A DNA stretch of 64,000 bases from Corynebacterium pseudogenitalium (GCF_024453815.1 NZ_CP072934.1:248001-312000), one strand, 5' to 3'. Numbered from the stretch's first letter, positions 38,597-48,898 are shown. Numbers and translations: made by a program. The notes: generated from the sequence alone by a model not told the origin.

Positions 38597-39607
38597 ATGA
38601 CTACATATCATCTTCCACGCCGTCCACGTCGCCTCCGCCAGAATCCTGCGATTCGGCAGCTCACCGCGGAGACGCGACTGGCTCCGGCCGATTTTATTTT
38701 GCCGTTGTTCGTGGCTGATGGCATCACCGAACGCCGAGAGATTGCCTCCATGCCGGGCGTGTACCAGCACACCACGGACACCCTGAAGGCGATCTGCCAC
38801 GAGGCACTCGAGGAGGGGATCCGCTGCGTGGACCTCTTCGGCGTGCCGCTCGACGAGGATAAGGACGCCACGGGTTCCGTCGCGTGGGACCCGGAGGGCA
38901 TCCTGAACCGCAACGTGTGTGCGCTGCGCGAGGAGTTCGGCGAGGACCTGCTGATTATGGCCGATACCTGCCTGGATGAGTTCACGGACCACGGGCACTG
39001 TGGTGTAGTGGGCGTCGATAAGTATGGCAATCAGGTGGTGGATAACGATGCAACCTTGGACCTCTACCGCGATATGGCGCTGTCGCAGGCTGCCGCGGGC
39101 GCGCACATCGTGAGCCCGTCGGGGATGATGGACGGGCAGATCGGTGTGATCCGCGAGGCACTCGACGCCGAGGGCTACCAGGACGTGGCCATCATGGCGT
39201 ACTCGGCGAAGTACGCGTCGAAGTTCTTCGGGCCGTTCCGCGACGCGGTCGGCTCCTCCCTGAAGGGCGACCGCCGCACGTACCAGCAGGACCCGGCGAA
39301 CGCGCGCGAGTCCCTGCTCGAGACCGAGCTCGATATTGAGGAAGGCGCGGATTTCGTCATGGTCAAGCCTGCGCTGCCGTACCTGGATGTGCTCAGCCGC
39401 GTGGCGGACATGTCGCCGGTGCCGGTGGCGGCGTACCAGGTTTCGGGCGAATACGCGATGATGGTGGCCGCTGGCCAAAACGGTTGGATCGATTTCGAGG
39501 CGACCATGATGGAGTCGCTGACCTCTATCAAGCGTGCTGGCGCGGACCAGATTTTGACGTACTACGCAATCGAGGGCGCGCGTGCGCTGAAGGAGCTTCA
39601 TGGCTAA
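38597..39607 (+). CDS. hemB: delta-aminolevulinic acid dehydratase
   Basis: The 336-residue enzyme shows [21 protein letters not shown], the Schiff-base lysines in MAYSAKYAS and [10 protein letters not shown], and YQVSGEYAM. It condenses two aminolevulinates to porphobilinogen. The stop lies eight bases inside the next gene. Confidence 0.96.
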   Translation: MTTYHLPRRPRRLRQNPAIRQLTAETRLAPADFILPLFVADGITERREIASMPGVYQHTTDTLKAICHEALEEGIRCVDLFGVPLDEDKDATGSVAWDPEGILNRNVCALREEFGEDLLIMADTCLDEFTDHGHCGVVGVDKYGNQVVDNDATLDLYRDMALSQAAAGAHIVSPSGMMDGQIGVIREALDAEGYQDVAIMAYSAKYASKFFGPFRDAVGSSLKGDRRTYQQDPANARESLLETELDIEEGADFVMVKPALPYLDVLSRVADMSPVPVAAYQVSGEYAMMVAAGQNGWIDFEATMMESLTSIKRAGADQILTYYAIEGARALKELHG

Positions 39608-40169
39608 CACACCTCCCGCAGCGCAGGCCCCGGCCCTGCCACCGAGACACCGGAAGGACGAGCCGACGCAGCAACAGCCCGAGGCGGTGCGCTATCTCCT
39701 CGGCGCGTGGGCAGTGATGATCCTCGGTGAGCTCCTGCACCAGATCCTCGCCGTGGTGGTGACGGTGCTCGACCCGGCTGCGCTGCGCGAGGCGGCGAAG
39801 CAGGCCGCGAAGAACCAGTCGGAGGCGCTGCCGGAGAACATGATGCAGGCGAGCATGTACGCCACGGTTGTGCTGATGGCGTTGCTGCAGCTGGGCATCA
39901 TCGTGGTGTTTTGCCTGGCGCTGCGCTCAGTGCAGCGCCGCGGAAAGTGGATGCTCAACGCCACGCGGGTGCTGCAGGTCTTCTCGGTCTTCTTCGCGGT
40001 GCGCGTGCTCACGCTCTTCTTGATGACGCCCGCTGCGACTAAAGTGCCGGTTGCGCTGTTCGCCGTCGACGGTGCGGTGCAGATCGTGGTCGGTGTGGCG
40101 GGAGCATTGGGGCTGTTCTATGCTTCCCGGAAGGAATCGCAGGACTATCTGCGTCCGGCTGAGCAGTAG
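39600..40169 (+). CDS. membrane protein of the hem cluster (Rv0513 position)
   Basis: The 189-residue protein starts inside hemB, has a Pro-rich polar N-terminus and four hydrophobic segments. Mycobacterial Rv0513 is also a small membrane protein after hemB. No motif indicates function. Confidence 0.8.
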   Translation: MANTPPAAQAPALPPRHRKDEPTQQQPEAVRYLLGAWAVMILGELLHQILAVVVTVLDPAALREAAKQAAKNQSEALPENMMQASMYATVVLMALLQLGIIVVFCLALRSVQRRGKWMLNATRVLQVFSVFFAVRVLTLFLMTPAATKVPVALFAVDGAVQIVVGVAGALGLFYASRKESQDYLRPAEQ

Positions 40170-40200
40170 CAGCAGTAGGGAAGAAGTGGAGTAACGGCGC

Positions 40201-42759
40201 ATGGCTGATAATGTGACGCGCTCAATTGACGACGCCCGCCTGGCGGCCAAGGACGCCGGGTTCGACCCGGACTCGCGCCACTCCGAGGACAGCAACGGCA
40301 ACCCGTTGCGCCCCCACGCTTCCTACGCGTTCGAGCTCGAGGGCCTGGAGGACGGCGCGCAGCTGCGCGACATCGAGGAGGCCCTCGAAGAGCTGCCAGG
40401 CGTGCAGGCGCGCCTGGTGTACCCGACGAAGATGGCGTGGGTGACCGCGCCGGACACCACGGCACCGCACACGATCGCCGAGGTGATGCAGCGCTTCGGG
40501 GTGGAGGTGCAGCTGACGGATTCGACGCTGCGCCGCCGCGCCCAGGGGCATTCGGTGGTGGATCACACGCTGCCGCGGCGTGGCACGCGCGGCATGTCCG
40601 GCCGGATGCGCCGGATGAAGGAACACGAGCAGCGCTCCCTGCGCACGGCGCGCGCGAGCGGGTTCGTGCGCACTGCCCGACGGCGCCGTGGCATGATGCG
40701 CGGCCAGGACGTGCTGTTTACCGCCCGCGACTTGGTCACGCCGCTTCGCATGTGGATCGCTATTGTGCTGAGCATCCCGGTCGTCCTGATGGCGTACGTG
40801 CCGCAGTTTCAGTTCCCGGGGTGGCAGTGGTGCTCGCTGGCGTTGTCCACGCCGGTGGTGCTGTGGTGCGCGTTCCCGTTCCACCGCGCGATGCTTGGTG
40901 GCGTGCGCCGCGGGATTTCCGCGCTGGACGGCGCGAGCTCGATCGCGATTTTGGCCGCTTGGCTGTGGTCGCTGGTCGCGGTGGTGCTGACGTCCGCTGG
41001 GCAGATCGGCTGGACTACCAGTAGTGGCTGGGTGCCGCACCAGATGGGCCACGACGTTGAGATCTTCTTCGAGGTCTCCTGCGCCGTGACCACGTTGTTG
41101 CTGGTGGGACGCTACTTCACCATGCGCGCTCGCCCCCGCCTCATGGAGGATTTGCAGGCCCGCAACCCTGATCCGGACGCGGTGTACAAGGTGGTGCGTC
41201 GTTCGCGGGCGGGCAACGTGACGGAGGAAGACTTCCCGGCAGTCGAGCTGAACAAGGGGGATGACGTCTACGTCCACGCGGGCGAGATCATCCCTGCCGA
41301 CGGCGAGGTGGTCGGCGGCTCTGGCGTGTTGAACCCCCAGATTATCGACGCCCGCGAGCCTTCCGAGGTGAAAGTCGGCTCAACGGTGCGCGCCGGGTCG
41401 GTGCTGCGCAGCGGCAAGATCAAGATGCGCGTGGAGCGCGTCGGACACACCACCCGCCTGGGCGCGGTGGAGCGCTGGGTGGACGCGGTGCTGCGCCACC
41501 AGAACGAGGCCACGTTGATGTCCACGCGCGCGGCGGGCCTGCTCATCCCGGCGGCCTATGCGCTGGCTATCTTAGATTTTGGGCTGTGGGTGCTGCTGAC
41601 CGGCAACTACAATGCTGGCTTTTCCACGGCGTTGGCCATCTTGGTGGTGGTGGCGCCGGTGGCGCTGGCGATTTCGCCTTCGCTGGCGATCCGCCTCGGC
41701 ATTGAGTCGGCGGTGCGAAACGGCATCCTGATCCGCGACGGCGAAACCTTCCGCGCGCTGGAGTCGACGGACACGGCCGTGTTCAACCGCGTGGGCACCC
41801 TTGTCAAGCCGCAGATGACGGTGGAGACCGTCACCGCCGAGCGCGGCGAAAGCCCGGAGATGGTGATGCGCGTGGCGGGTGCGCTGTCGGTGGAGTCCAA
41901 CCACCCGTCGGCACGCGCAATGGTGAAGGCGGCGCGTGAGGCGCGCGATGGGCGCACGAAGAGCGCCGATGTGCCGTCGTGGATCGAGATGAGCAACGAG
42001 GAAATCACGCCCGGCGGCGAGTTCCGCGGCCGCCTCACCTTGACCTACGGCGACGAGGACGAGGACCGCACCGAGTCCTTCGACGCCTGCCTGTGGCGCC
42101 CCACGAACCTGTCCCAGCTGCACGGCCGCCTCGCGATGGCCGCGACCGCCGGAGGCACCCCTGTAGTGGTGCGCTGGCGCGGCAAGGACCGCGGCGTGAT
42201 CACCCTCTACGACCCCGCGAAGGACGACGCCCACGAGGCCATCAACCGCCTGGAACAGATGGGCGTAGAGACGGTGATGCTCACCCGCGATACCTACCCG
42301 GTGGCCCGCCGCTTTGCCGACTTTTTGGGTATGTCCAACGTGCTCGCCGGCATTACCGCGCCGGACAAGCCGGGGGCGGTTCGCGCCATCCACACGAAGG
42401 GCGCCACGGTTGCCATGATCGGTGACGCCACCGCGCTTCCCACTATCAAGGTGGCGGACGTCGGCCTGCTCTACGCCACCGACGACATTATCGACGCCCA
42501 GTCCTCCACCATCGCCCGCGCCTGCAACGCCGTGCTGATCCGCGACGACGTCTCCGCCGTCCCGCAGCTCATCGCGCACGCGCGCCGCGTGTGCCACATC
42601 ATCGACTACAACATGATCTTCGCCTGGGCGTACAACTCCACCGCGATCGTGCTTGCCGCGATCGGCGTGCTGCCCCCGGTGGGGGCCACGCTGCTCATGC
42701 TCGGCAGCTCGCTCGTGATTGAGGCGCACTCCTCGCGGGCAAATCATTTTCCCACCTAA
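40201..42759 (+). CDS. P-type ATPase-like protein lacking all catalytic motifs
   Basis: The 852-residue protein has the layout of a heavy-metal (P1B) ATPase: HMA-like N-domain, membrane helices, actuator, phosphorylation and nucleotide domains. Every hallmark is altered: no CxxC in the N-domain (LEGLEDGAQL), actuator TGES replaced by AREPS (384-388), CPC replaced by SPS (492-494), phosphorylated DKTGT replaced by NRVGT with Asn529, TGDN replaced by TRDT (695-698) and GDGVND replaced by GDATAL (741-746). The HP motif (SNHPSA) remains. The frame is intact and codon use is normal, so this looks like a maintained pseudoenzyme. It lies between hemB and hemE, suggesting a non-pumping role connected to heme or metals. 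Confidence 0.85.
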   Translation: MADNVTRSIDDARLAAKDAGFDPDSRHSEDSNGNPLRPHASYAFELEGLEDGAQLRDIEEALEELPGVQARLVYPTKMAWVTAPDTTAPHTIAEVMQRFGVEVQLTDSTLRRRAQGHSVVDHTLPRRGTRGMSGRMRRMKEHEQRSLRTARASGFVRTARRRRGMMRGQDVLFTARDLVTPLRMWIAIVLSIPVVLMAYVPQFQFPGWQWCSLALSTPVVLWCAFPFHRAMLGGVRRGISALDGASSIAILAAWLWSLVAVVLTSAGQIGWTTSSGWVPHQMGHDVEIFFEVSCAVTTLLLVGRYFTMRARPRLMEDLQARNPDPDAVYKVVRRSRAGNVTEEDFPAVELNKGDDVYVHAGEIIPADGEVVGGSGVLNPQIIDAREPSEVKVGSTVRAGSVLRSGKIKMRVERVGHTTRLGAVERWVDAVLRHQNEATLMSTRAAGLLIPAAYALAILDFGLWVLLTGNYNAGFSTALAILVVVAPVALAISPSLAIRLGIESAVRNGILIRDGETFRALESTDTAVFNRVGTLVKPQMTVETVTAERGESPEMVMRVAGALSVESNHPSARAMVKAAREARDGRTKSADVPSWIEMSNEEITPGGEFRGRLTLTYGDEDEDRTESFDACLWRPTNLSQLHGRLAMAATAGGTPVVVRWRGKDRGVITLYDPAKDDAHEAINRLEQMGVETVMLTRDTYPVARRFADFLGMSNVLAGITAPDKPGAVRAIHTKGATVAMIGDATALPTIKVADVGLLYATDDIIDAQSSTIARACNAVLIRDDVSAVPQLIAHARRVCHIIDYNMIFAWAYNSTAIVLAAIGVLPPVGATLLMLGSSLVIEAHSSRANHFPT

Positions 42760-42786
42760 ACCGCAACGGCGGTAGGGTGGGAGACT

Positions 42787-43833
42787 ATGACCAGACGCGA
42801 CCTTTCTTCTGCCCCGTTCATTGAGGCCGCCAACGGCCGCACGCCCTCACGCACCCCGGTGTGGTTCATGCGCCAGGCCGGGCGCTCGCTGCCGGAATAC
42901 CGCAAAGTCCGTGAAGGCATCTCCATGCTGGACTCCTGCTTCATACCGGAGCTCCTCGCCGAGATCACGATGCAGCCGGTGCGCCGCCACGACATGGATG
43001 CGGCGATTCTCTTTTCCGATATCGTCGTGCCGCTGAAAGCGGCGGGTATCGGCGTGGAGATCGTGCCGGGCCGCGGCCCAGTGATGGAGAAGGCGATTAC
43101 GACGAAAGAGGACGTCGATAATTTGCCGGTGCTGGACCACAACGTTGAGGAAGTGGCCAAGGGCATCGAGATGATTCTCGACGAGCTCACCGACACCCAG
43201 GCCCTGATCGGCTTTGTCGGCGCGCCGTTTACGCTGGCCAGCTACCTCATCGAGGGCGGGCCGAGCAAGAACCACGAGAAGACGAAGGCCATGATGCACG
43301 GCGACCCGGACACGTGGCACGCCCTGATGCGCCGCCTCGTGCCGACCATCAGCGCGTTCCTGCGCACGCAGGTCGACGCCGGCATCGACGCCATGCAGCT
43401 CTTCGACTCCTGGGCAGGCTTCCTCACCGAGGCCGACTACCGCGAGCACGTCCTGCCGTACTCCGCCGAGATCCTGAAGGAGGTCGAGGGTGTGATCCCG
43501 CGCATCCACTTCGGTGTGGCCACGGGTGAGCTGCTCGGCGCGATGTCGGAGGCGGGTTCCGAGGTGATGGGCGTCGACTGGCGCGTGCCGCTCGACGTCG
43601 CCGCGAAGCGCTTCGCGTCCCCGCGCGTGCTGCAGGGCAACCTCGACCCGGCGATGCTCTTCGCTGGCCCCGCCGTGGTGCAGGAGGAAGTGCGCCGCAT
43701 CAAGGCGGAGGCCGCCCGAGCTATCGACGCAGGCACCGCCACCGGCCACATCTTCAACCTCGGGCACGGCGTCTTGCCGACCACCGATGCAGGCGCCATC
43801 ACCGACGCTGTCGCAATGATCCACGAAGCATAA
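42787..43833 (+). CDS. hemE: uroporphyrinogen decarboxylase
   Basis: The 348-residue enzyme has the signature PVWFMRQAGRSLPEYR, FSDIVVPL, GFVGAPFTLASYLIEG and FNLGHGVLP. It makes coproporphyrinogen III. TAGGGT eight bases before the ATG suggests a leaderless start. Confidence 0.97.
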   Translation: MTRRDLSSAPFIEAANGRTPSRTPVWFMRQAGRSLPEYRKVREGISMLDSCFIPELLAEITMQPVRRHDMDAAILFSDIVVPLKAAGIGVEIVPGRGPVMEKAITTKEDVDNLPVLDHNVEEVAKGIEMILDELTDTQALIGFVGAPFTLASYLIEGGPSKNHEKTKAMMHGDPDTWHALMRRLVPTISAFLRTQVDAGIDAMQLFDSWAGFLTEADYREHVLPYSAEILKEVEGVIPRIHFGVATGELLGAMSEAGSEVMGVDWRVPLDVAAKRFASPRVLQGNLDPAMLFAGPAVVQEEVRRIKAEAARAIDAGTATGHIFNLGHGVLPTTDAGAITDAVAMIHEA

Positions 43834-43848
43834 CGAAGGAGATCCCCA

Positions 43849-45255
43849 TTGAATATCGCCATTGTCGGTGCAGGGCTTGCCGGGCTGACCGCAGCGTTTG
43901 AGCTGCGCAACTCCGGCCACACCGTCGACGTCTACGAGGGCAACGACCGCATCGGCGGCAAGCTGTACACCGTTGCGTTCGACGGCGGCCCCACCGATAT
44001 GGGGGCCGAAGCCTTCATCGCGCGCCGCCCGGAAGCGAAGCAGCTCGTCGAGGAGCTGGGTCTGCAGGACTCGCTGGTCTCCCCGTCGGGGATGCGCTCC
44101 CTGCTCTACGTCGACGGTGAGACCCGCGCCATGCCGGCTGGTGGCACGATGGGCATCCCTTCCACCTCCGAGCCGGTCGCGCACCTGGTCAGTGAGGAGA
44201 CCGCGCGGCGCATCGACACCGAGGCGCAGCGCGAAGGCTTCGAGTGGACCATCGGTGGCGACATGAGCGTCGGCGCCCTGGTCCGCGAGCGCTACGGCGA
44301 CGACGTCGTGGACAACATCGTCTCCTCCCTGCTTGGCGGGGTGTACTCCTGCACCGCCGACGACCTGGGCGTTCGCGCCACCGTGCCGCAGCTCGCCGCC
44401 GAGTTCGACCGCCTGGCCGCCGACGGCCCCGTGCACCTTTCCACGGCGGTCGCCAACTTGGAGGCGGCCCGGAAGAAGGCCGTTGCCGCGGCTGGGTCTT
44501 CTGATGCCTCGAAGCCTTCGAAACCGGCACCCATTTTCGCGTCCTTCCGCGAGGGCTACCAGGAACTCTACGAGGCACTCGCGGAGCAGTCCGGCGCAAA
44601 CATCTACGTTGACGCGTTCATCCCGTCCATCAGCCGCGAGGGCGAGGGGTTCCGCCTCAAGGGTGGCGAGGACACCGTCTACGACCGCGTGCTGTTGGCC
44701 ACCCCGGCGCCGACGACCGCGCTGCTGCTTCGCGACATCGCCCCCGAGGCCTCCGAAGCGCTTCGCTCCGTCGAGTTGGCGAACTCCGCCGTGGTGGGCC
44801 TGCGCTTCGCCACCGACGAGGGCCTGCCGGAGAACTCCGGCGTGCTGGTCAGCACCGATGCGAAGGACGTGCACGCCAAGGCGTTCACGCTTTCGTCGCG
44901 TAAGTGGCCGCACCTCGCCGAGCGCGGCGGCGCCCTTGTACGCGCCAGCTTCGGCCGCTACGGCGATAACATCGCCCTGACTGCCAGCGAGGACGACCTC
45001 GTGGACTGGGCCCTCGACGACCTGCAGACCATCACCGGCTTCGACGGCCGCGCCGCCGGCGTCGAGGAGATCTTCGTCCAGCGCTGGCTCGGCGGCCTCC
45101 CGCGTTACGACGCCACCCACCTGGCCACCGTGGCCAAGGTCCAGGACGCCCTCGCCGGTATCGACGGCGTTGGTGTGACAGGCGCCTGGGTTGCCGGGGT
45201 TGGGGTCCCGGCAGTGATCGGCAACGCGCGTCAGGCGGCGCAGGATCTCCTCTAG
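43849..45255 (+). CDS. hemY: HemY-type coproporphyrinogen III oxidase
   Basis: A TTG behind AAGGAG gives 468 residues. The FAD motif VGAGLAGLTAAFEL lies at the N-terminus and GVTGAWVAGVGVPAVIGNA at the C-terminus. In actinobacteria this family oxidises coproporphyrinogen III in the coproporphyrin-dependent heme route. The last four bases overlap the convergent transporter gene at a shared CTAG. Confidence 0.93.
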   Translation: MNIAIVGAGLAGLTAAFELRNSGHTVDVYEGNDRIGGKLYTVAFDGGPTDMGAEAFIARRPEAKQLVEELGLQDSLVSPSGMRSLLYVDGETRAMPAGGTMGIPSTSEPVAHLVSEETARRIDTEAQREGFEWTIGGDMSVGALVRERYGDDVVDNIVSSLLGGVYSCTADDLGVRATVPQLAAEFDRLAADGPVHLSTAVANLEAARKKAVAAAGSSDASKPSKPAPIFASFREGYQELYEALAEQSGANIYVDAFIPSISREGEGFRLKGGEDTVYDRVLLATPAPTTALLLRDIAPEASEALRSVELANSAVVGLRFATDEGLPENSGVLVSTDAKDVHAKAFTLSSRKWPHLAERGGALVRASFGRYGDNIALTASEDDLVDWALDDLQTITGFDGRAAGVEEIFVQRWLGGLPRYDATHLATVAKVQDALAGIDGVGVTGAWVAGVGVPAVIGNARQAAQDLL

Positions 45256-46571
45256 ACGAGCACTTTGCCCTTCTGCTCCGGCAGGACGAACGCCGCCACG
45301 GCGGCCACGGTGAACGCCACCGCGAAGACTACGAACACGCTGGCGTGGCCGCCGAAGGACAGGACCGGCGGGACGATCAGCGGCGCCAGGATCGAGCCGA
45401 CGCGGCCGAAGGCCGCCGCGGCACCCGTGCCGGTCGCGCGGATCTGGGTGGGGTAGAGCTCAGGACCGATGGCGTAGAGGGCACCCCACGCGCCCAGGTT
45501 GAACAGGGAGAGCAGGCAGCCTGCGGCGATGATCTGCCAGGGCGCGGTGGCGAACCCGTAGAGCCCCGCCGACACCGCCGACCCAGCCAGGAAGACGGCG
45601 AGGGTGGTGCGGCGCCCCCAGACCTCAATGAGCCAGCCTGCCAGGGCGTACCCGGGCAGCTGGGCCAGCGTGATGATCAGCGTGAAGCTGAAGGAGCGCA
45701 CGAGGCTGAAGCCTTGGTCCACAAGCAGGGAAGGGATCCAGGTGAACGCGCCGTAGTAGGCGAGGGAAACGCAGAACCAAACGGTCCAGAACGCGGCGGT
45801 GCGGGCGCGCAGTTCGGGGCCCCAAATGTGATGGCTAGAACTTGCATCGGGATCGGTGGTGGTGGCGATGGGTGCGTCGGTAAGTAGTTCGGGCGGGACT
45901 TGCTCCTCGAAGCTGCGGACCACTGCCTCTGCTTCCTCGTCGCGGCCGCGCGACTCCAGGAAGCGGACCGATTCCGGCAGCTGCATGCGCACGTACAGTG
46001 CGTAGAGCGCAGGCACGGCGCCGAGCGCAAGCCCCCAGCGCCAGCCGTTTTCGCCCTCGGCGACGACGAACGTGCCGATGACCGCCGCCAGGATCCAGCC
46101 CGCCGCCCAAAACGCCTCGAGCCAGACCACCATCCGCCCGCGCACCTTCAGCGGCGCGAACTCGCTGACCAGCGTGGACGCGACGGGCAGCTCCGCGCCG
46201 AGGCCCAGTCCGGTGAGGAAACGGAAGACGAGCAGGACAGCGACCGACCCGGCGAGCGCTGAAGCGCCCGTGGCCACGCCGTAGATCAGGAGCGTGAGGG
46301 CGAAGACCTGGCGGCGCCCCAGCTTGTCCGCGAGCAGCCCGCCGAGGGAGGCGCCGACCGCCATCCCGATGAACCCCACGGACGCGATCCAGCTCGTGGT
46401 GGTTTTCTCCAGGTCCCAGTGCACGGCCAGCGCCGCGATGACGAAGGAAACCAGCCCGACGTCCATCGCGTCGAGCGCCCACCCCACCCCCGATCCGACG
46501 AGGAGCTTCTTGTGCTTCGGTGTAACCGGCAGCCTATCGAGGCGCTGCGTGCGGGTCAGTGCTGTTTTCAT
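45252..46571 (-). CDS. MFS transporter, sugar/aromatic-acid symporter type
   Basis: The 439-residue protein has twelve membrane segments, the MFS motif GGLLADKLGRRQVF between helices 2 and 3, PESVRFLESRGRDEEA in the central loop and GYALAGWLIEVWGRRTT. The pattern fits the metabolite:H+ symporter group. Substrate unknown. The ATG at 46571 is supported by TAAGGT seven bases upstream; a TTG two codons earlier is less likely. Confidence 0.88.
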   Translation of the reverse strand: MKTALTRTQRLDRLPVTPKHKKLLVGSGVGWALDAMDVGLVSFVIAALAVHWDLEKTTTSWIASVGFIGMAVGASLGGLLADKLGRRQVFALTLLIYGVATGASALAGSVAVLLVFRFLTGLGLGAELPVASTLVSEFAPLKVRGRMVVWLEAFWAAGWILAAVIGTFVVAEGENGWRWGLALGAVPALYALYVRMQLPESVRFLESRGRDEEAEAVVRSFEEQVPPELLTDAPIATTTDPDASSSHHIWGPELRARTAAFWTVWFCVSLAYYGAFTWIPSLLVDQGFSLVRSFSFTLIITLAQLPGYALAGWLIEVWGRRTTLAVFLAGSAVSAGLYGFATAPWQIIAAGCLLSLFNLGAWGALYAIGPELYPTQIRATGTGAAAAFGRVGSILAPLIVPPVLSFGGHASVFVVFAVAFTVAAVAAFVLPEQKGKVLV

Positions 46572-46641
46572 GGGCAAAACCTTAGACCAACCCTGTCGCT
46601 TATTTGGGAAAATTACTAAAGTTTCCTGCTAATCTGCCGGT

Positions 46642-48165
46642 ATGAAGAAGCAGCTTGGACTCATGCTCGTTACTACCTGCTCAGCGGCCATGTTGGTGGC
46701 CCCGCAGGCCATGGCGGAGGACACCGCCCAGCTCACGGAAGCTCGCTGCGTGGCACTTGTCGACGCGGTGAAGGACGCCACCGCGAAGCAGCGCGATGCG
46801 CAGGACCGCGAGCGCGCCACGCAGCAGACGCTCGATGCGGCGCAGCGCGACGTCGCCGCCGCCCAGGAAGAACTCAAGGCAGCAAAGGGCATGGTCGCCG
46901 CCGCCCAACGCCTTCTTGACGACGCCACCACCGACCGCACCGCGAAACAGTCCGCAGTGCCCGCCGGCGTGACGGCGGAATCTGCACAGCAGGCGCTCGA
47001 GGACGCGAAGGCGCGGGCCGCCGAAGCAGCCGCCGCCCTCGAAGCCAGCAAGGCCGAGGCGCAACAGCAGTTCGACCGCGGCTCCCTCGGCTTCTTCGAA
47101 GCCATGGGCGCAACCGACGCCGTCGCCGAACTGAACACCGACTTCCGCTTCAAAGAAGAAGACCCGGTGGCGGGGCAGACGGGCTACCGCATCGCGGACG
47201 ACACCCACATCGGTGAGACCGACGACGCCACCCACCTGGACAACATGAAGACAGCCATCGGCTGGCTGCCCGAGGCCAATGAACTCCGCGAAAGCGACGG
47301 CCAGCCCGCCCTGCCCGTCTCCGACTTCCTGATGGCGCAGGCCCAGGTAAACGTGAACTGGTCGCACCAGCTGCCGCGCGGGCACTCGAAGAACGGATGG
47401 GACAACCTGTCCTGGAACTACGACAACCCGTTCAAGGGCTGGTTCCACGAGGAGCGCGTCGCGTACTTCGAGGCGATTGAGAAGGGCGAGAAGCCATTCG
47501 AGGCGGGCGCTGGCCACTACATGGCGATCGTCAACCCGGACATGCGCGCCACCGGCTTCGCCGTGAACACCAAAGCCTTCCGGTACCAGGGGTACCCGTG
47601 GCGTATTGCACACGCGCAGACCTTCGCCACCCACTGGATGAAGCAGGGCACTCCACTGTTCACCGTCGACGAGTACACCGAGCGCTTCAATACCTACTAC
47701 GACGGCCTCAAGCACGCCATCGAGTTTGGCGACGCCACCAAGCGTCAAACGCTCGAGGAGCGCGAAGGGGACGTCGACAAGGCGGAGCGGACCCTGGAAG
47801 CCGCACGCGCGCTGCGGGCCGCGGAGGAGCTCGTGGCAAAGCGTGAGCAGGAGCTTTCCGCCGCCAAGGAGGCGCAACCGGCCCGACAGACCGCAGCCGA
47901 GGAAGCGCTGACCGCGGCGAAGCAGGCGCAGGAGGATGCGGCTGCTGCCGCTGCGACCGCCAAGGCAGCCGCAGCCGAGGCCCGCGCAGCCACCGAACGC
48001 GCCGAAGCCGAATACAAGCCTGTGCAGGCGGAGTGCGCCACGCTGGCCGCCCCGGAGAAGGACGGCTCCTCCACCGGTGGCATCATCGCCGGCGTAGTGC
48101 TCGGGCTGCTGGCGATCGTCGGAATCGTGGTAGCCACCAACCCAGGAGTTCTCAATATGTTCTAG
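46642..48165 (+). CDS. surface protein: signal peptide, coiled coil, CAP-like domain, coiled coil, membrane anchor
   Basis: The 507-residue product has a signal peptide cut near APQAMA, a helical coiled coil (about 35-150), and a globular block (about 185-330) with ANELRESDGQPALPVSD, RGHSKNGW.NLSW and GAGHYMAIVNP resembling CAP/SCP and surface-exclusion proteins. A second Ala/Glu-rich coiled coil (360-470) and a C-terminal membrane helix follow. It probably projects from the envelope. TAATCT six bases before the ATG suggests a leaderless message. Confidence 0.82.
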   Translation: MKKQLGLMLVTTCSAAMLVAPQAMAEDTAQLTEARCVALVDAVKDATAKQRDAQDRERATQQTLDAAQRDVAAAQEELKAAKGMVAAAQRLLDDATTDRTAKQSAVPAGVTAESAQQALEDAKARAAEAAAALEASKAEAQQQFDRGSLGFFEAMGATDAVAELNTDFRFKEEDPVAGQTGYRIADDTHIGETDDATHLDNMKTAIGWLPEANELRESDGQPALPVSDFLMAQAQVNVNWSHQLPRGHSKNGWDNLSWNYDNPFKGWFHEERVAYFEAIEKGEKPFEAGAGHYMAIVNPDMRATGFAVNTKAFRYQGYPWRIAHAQTFATHWMKQGTPLFTVDEYTERFNTYYDGLKHAIEFGDATKRQTLEEREGDVDKAERTLEAARALRAAEELVAKREQELSAAKEAQPARQTAAEEALTAAKQAQEDAAAAAATAKAAAAEARAATERAEAEYKPVQAECATLAAPEKDGSSTGGIIAGVVLGLLAIVGIVVATNPGVLNMF

Positions 48166-48184
48166 GTAGGTACACTCTCTGCTT

Positions 48185-48889
48185 ATGCAAAGCGAGGAGC
48201 AGACCACACCCGAACCAGAATGGTGGGAACAACCAGGCATGCCCTGGAACAGCAAACCAACCAAGGCTGACTACTGGTGCCTTGGCTGGTTCGGCTTCGT
48301 AGGCCTCTTCGGCCTCGCCATGATCCCGCTTCGTGCCTGGCTACTCGGCCTGCACCCGCCCATCATGCTGGCGATTACGGGTTCTCGGATTGGTGCGGCG
48401 TCGACAGGCGCGCTCGCCGCCGTTGGCGAGGTGCAGCACTGGCTGGGCTACCTGCTCATCGGCACGCTGATGGCCATCAAGTTCGACTGGATCTACTGGT
48501 GGGCCGGCAAACTGTGGGGGCGCGGCATCCTGGACGTGCAGGCGCAGAACTCCAAACGCAGCGCCCGCAACATCGCGCGCGTGGAAACGTGGGCCCTCAA
48601 ACTCGGCTGGCTGGGCATCTTCCTCGCCTACGTACCGATCCCGCTGCCCATCGCCTTCGTCGTCTTCGTCCTGATGGGCATGACCGGCATGCCGCTGTGG
48701 AAGTTCATGGTGCTGGACTTCATCTCGAAAACCCTGTGGTCACTGGGCTATTTCGCCCTCGGTTGGTGGATCGGGGAGCCCGTCGTGTACGTGCTGGAGC
48801 AGTACGCGAAGGTGGCCAACTGGATCGCCATCGGGCTGATCGTGGTGATCATGTTCGGCGCGTTCCGGAGGCAGGCGAAGAAGTCGTGA
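48185..48889 (+). CDS. DedA/SNARE-associated family membrane protein
   Basis: The 234-residue protein has several membrane segments and the DedA-type central region LGIFLAYVPIPLPIAFVVFV with a downstream SKTLWSLGYFALGWW. Family members flip or scramble lipids such as undecaprenyl phosphate. TACACT eight bases before the ATG suggests leaderless transcription. Confidence 0.82.
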   Translation: MQSEEQTTPEPEWWEQPGMPWNSKPTKADYWCLGWFGFVGLFGLAMIPLRAWLLGLHPPIMLAITGSRIGAASTGALAAVGEVQHWLGYLLIGTLMAIKFDWIYWWAGKLWGRGILDVQAQNSKRSARNIARVETWALKLGWLGIFLAYVPIPLPIAFVVFVLMGMTGMPLWKFMVLDFISKTLWSLGYFALGWWIGEPVVYVLEQYAKVANWIAIGLIVVIMFGAFRRQAKKS

Positions 48890-48898
48890 GCGGATGCG

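Noticed and set aside
40201..42759. Functional heavy-metal exporter
   Set aside because: The fold is right but the phosphorylation Asp and all other catalytic motifs are replaced, so transport by the usual cycle is not supported.
42847..45120. 757-codon open frame antisense to hemE and hemY
   Set aside because: It is a codon-bias shadow crossing two clear heme genes.
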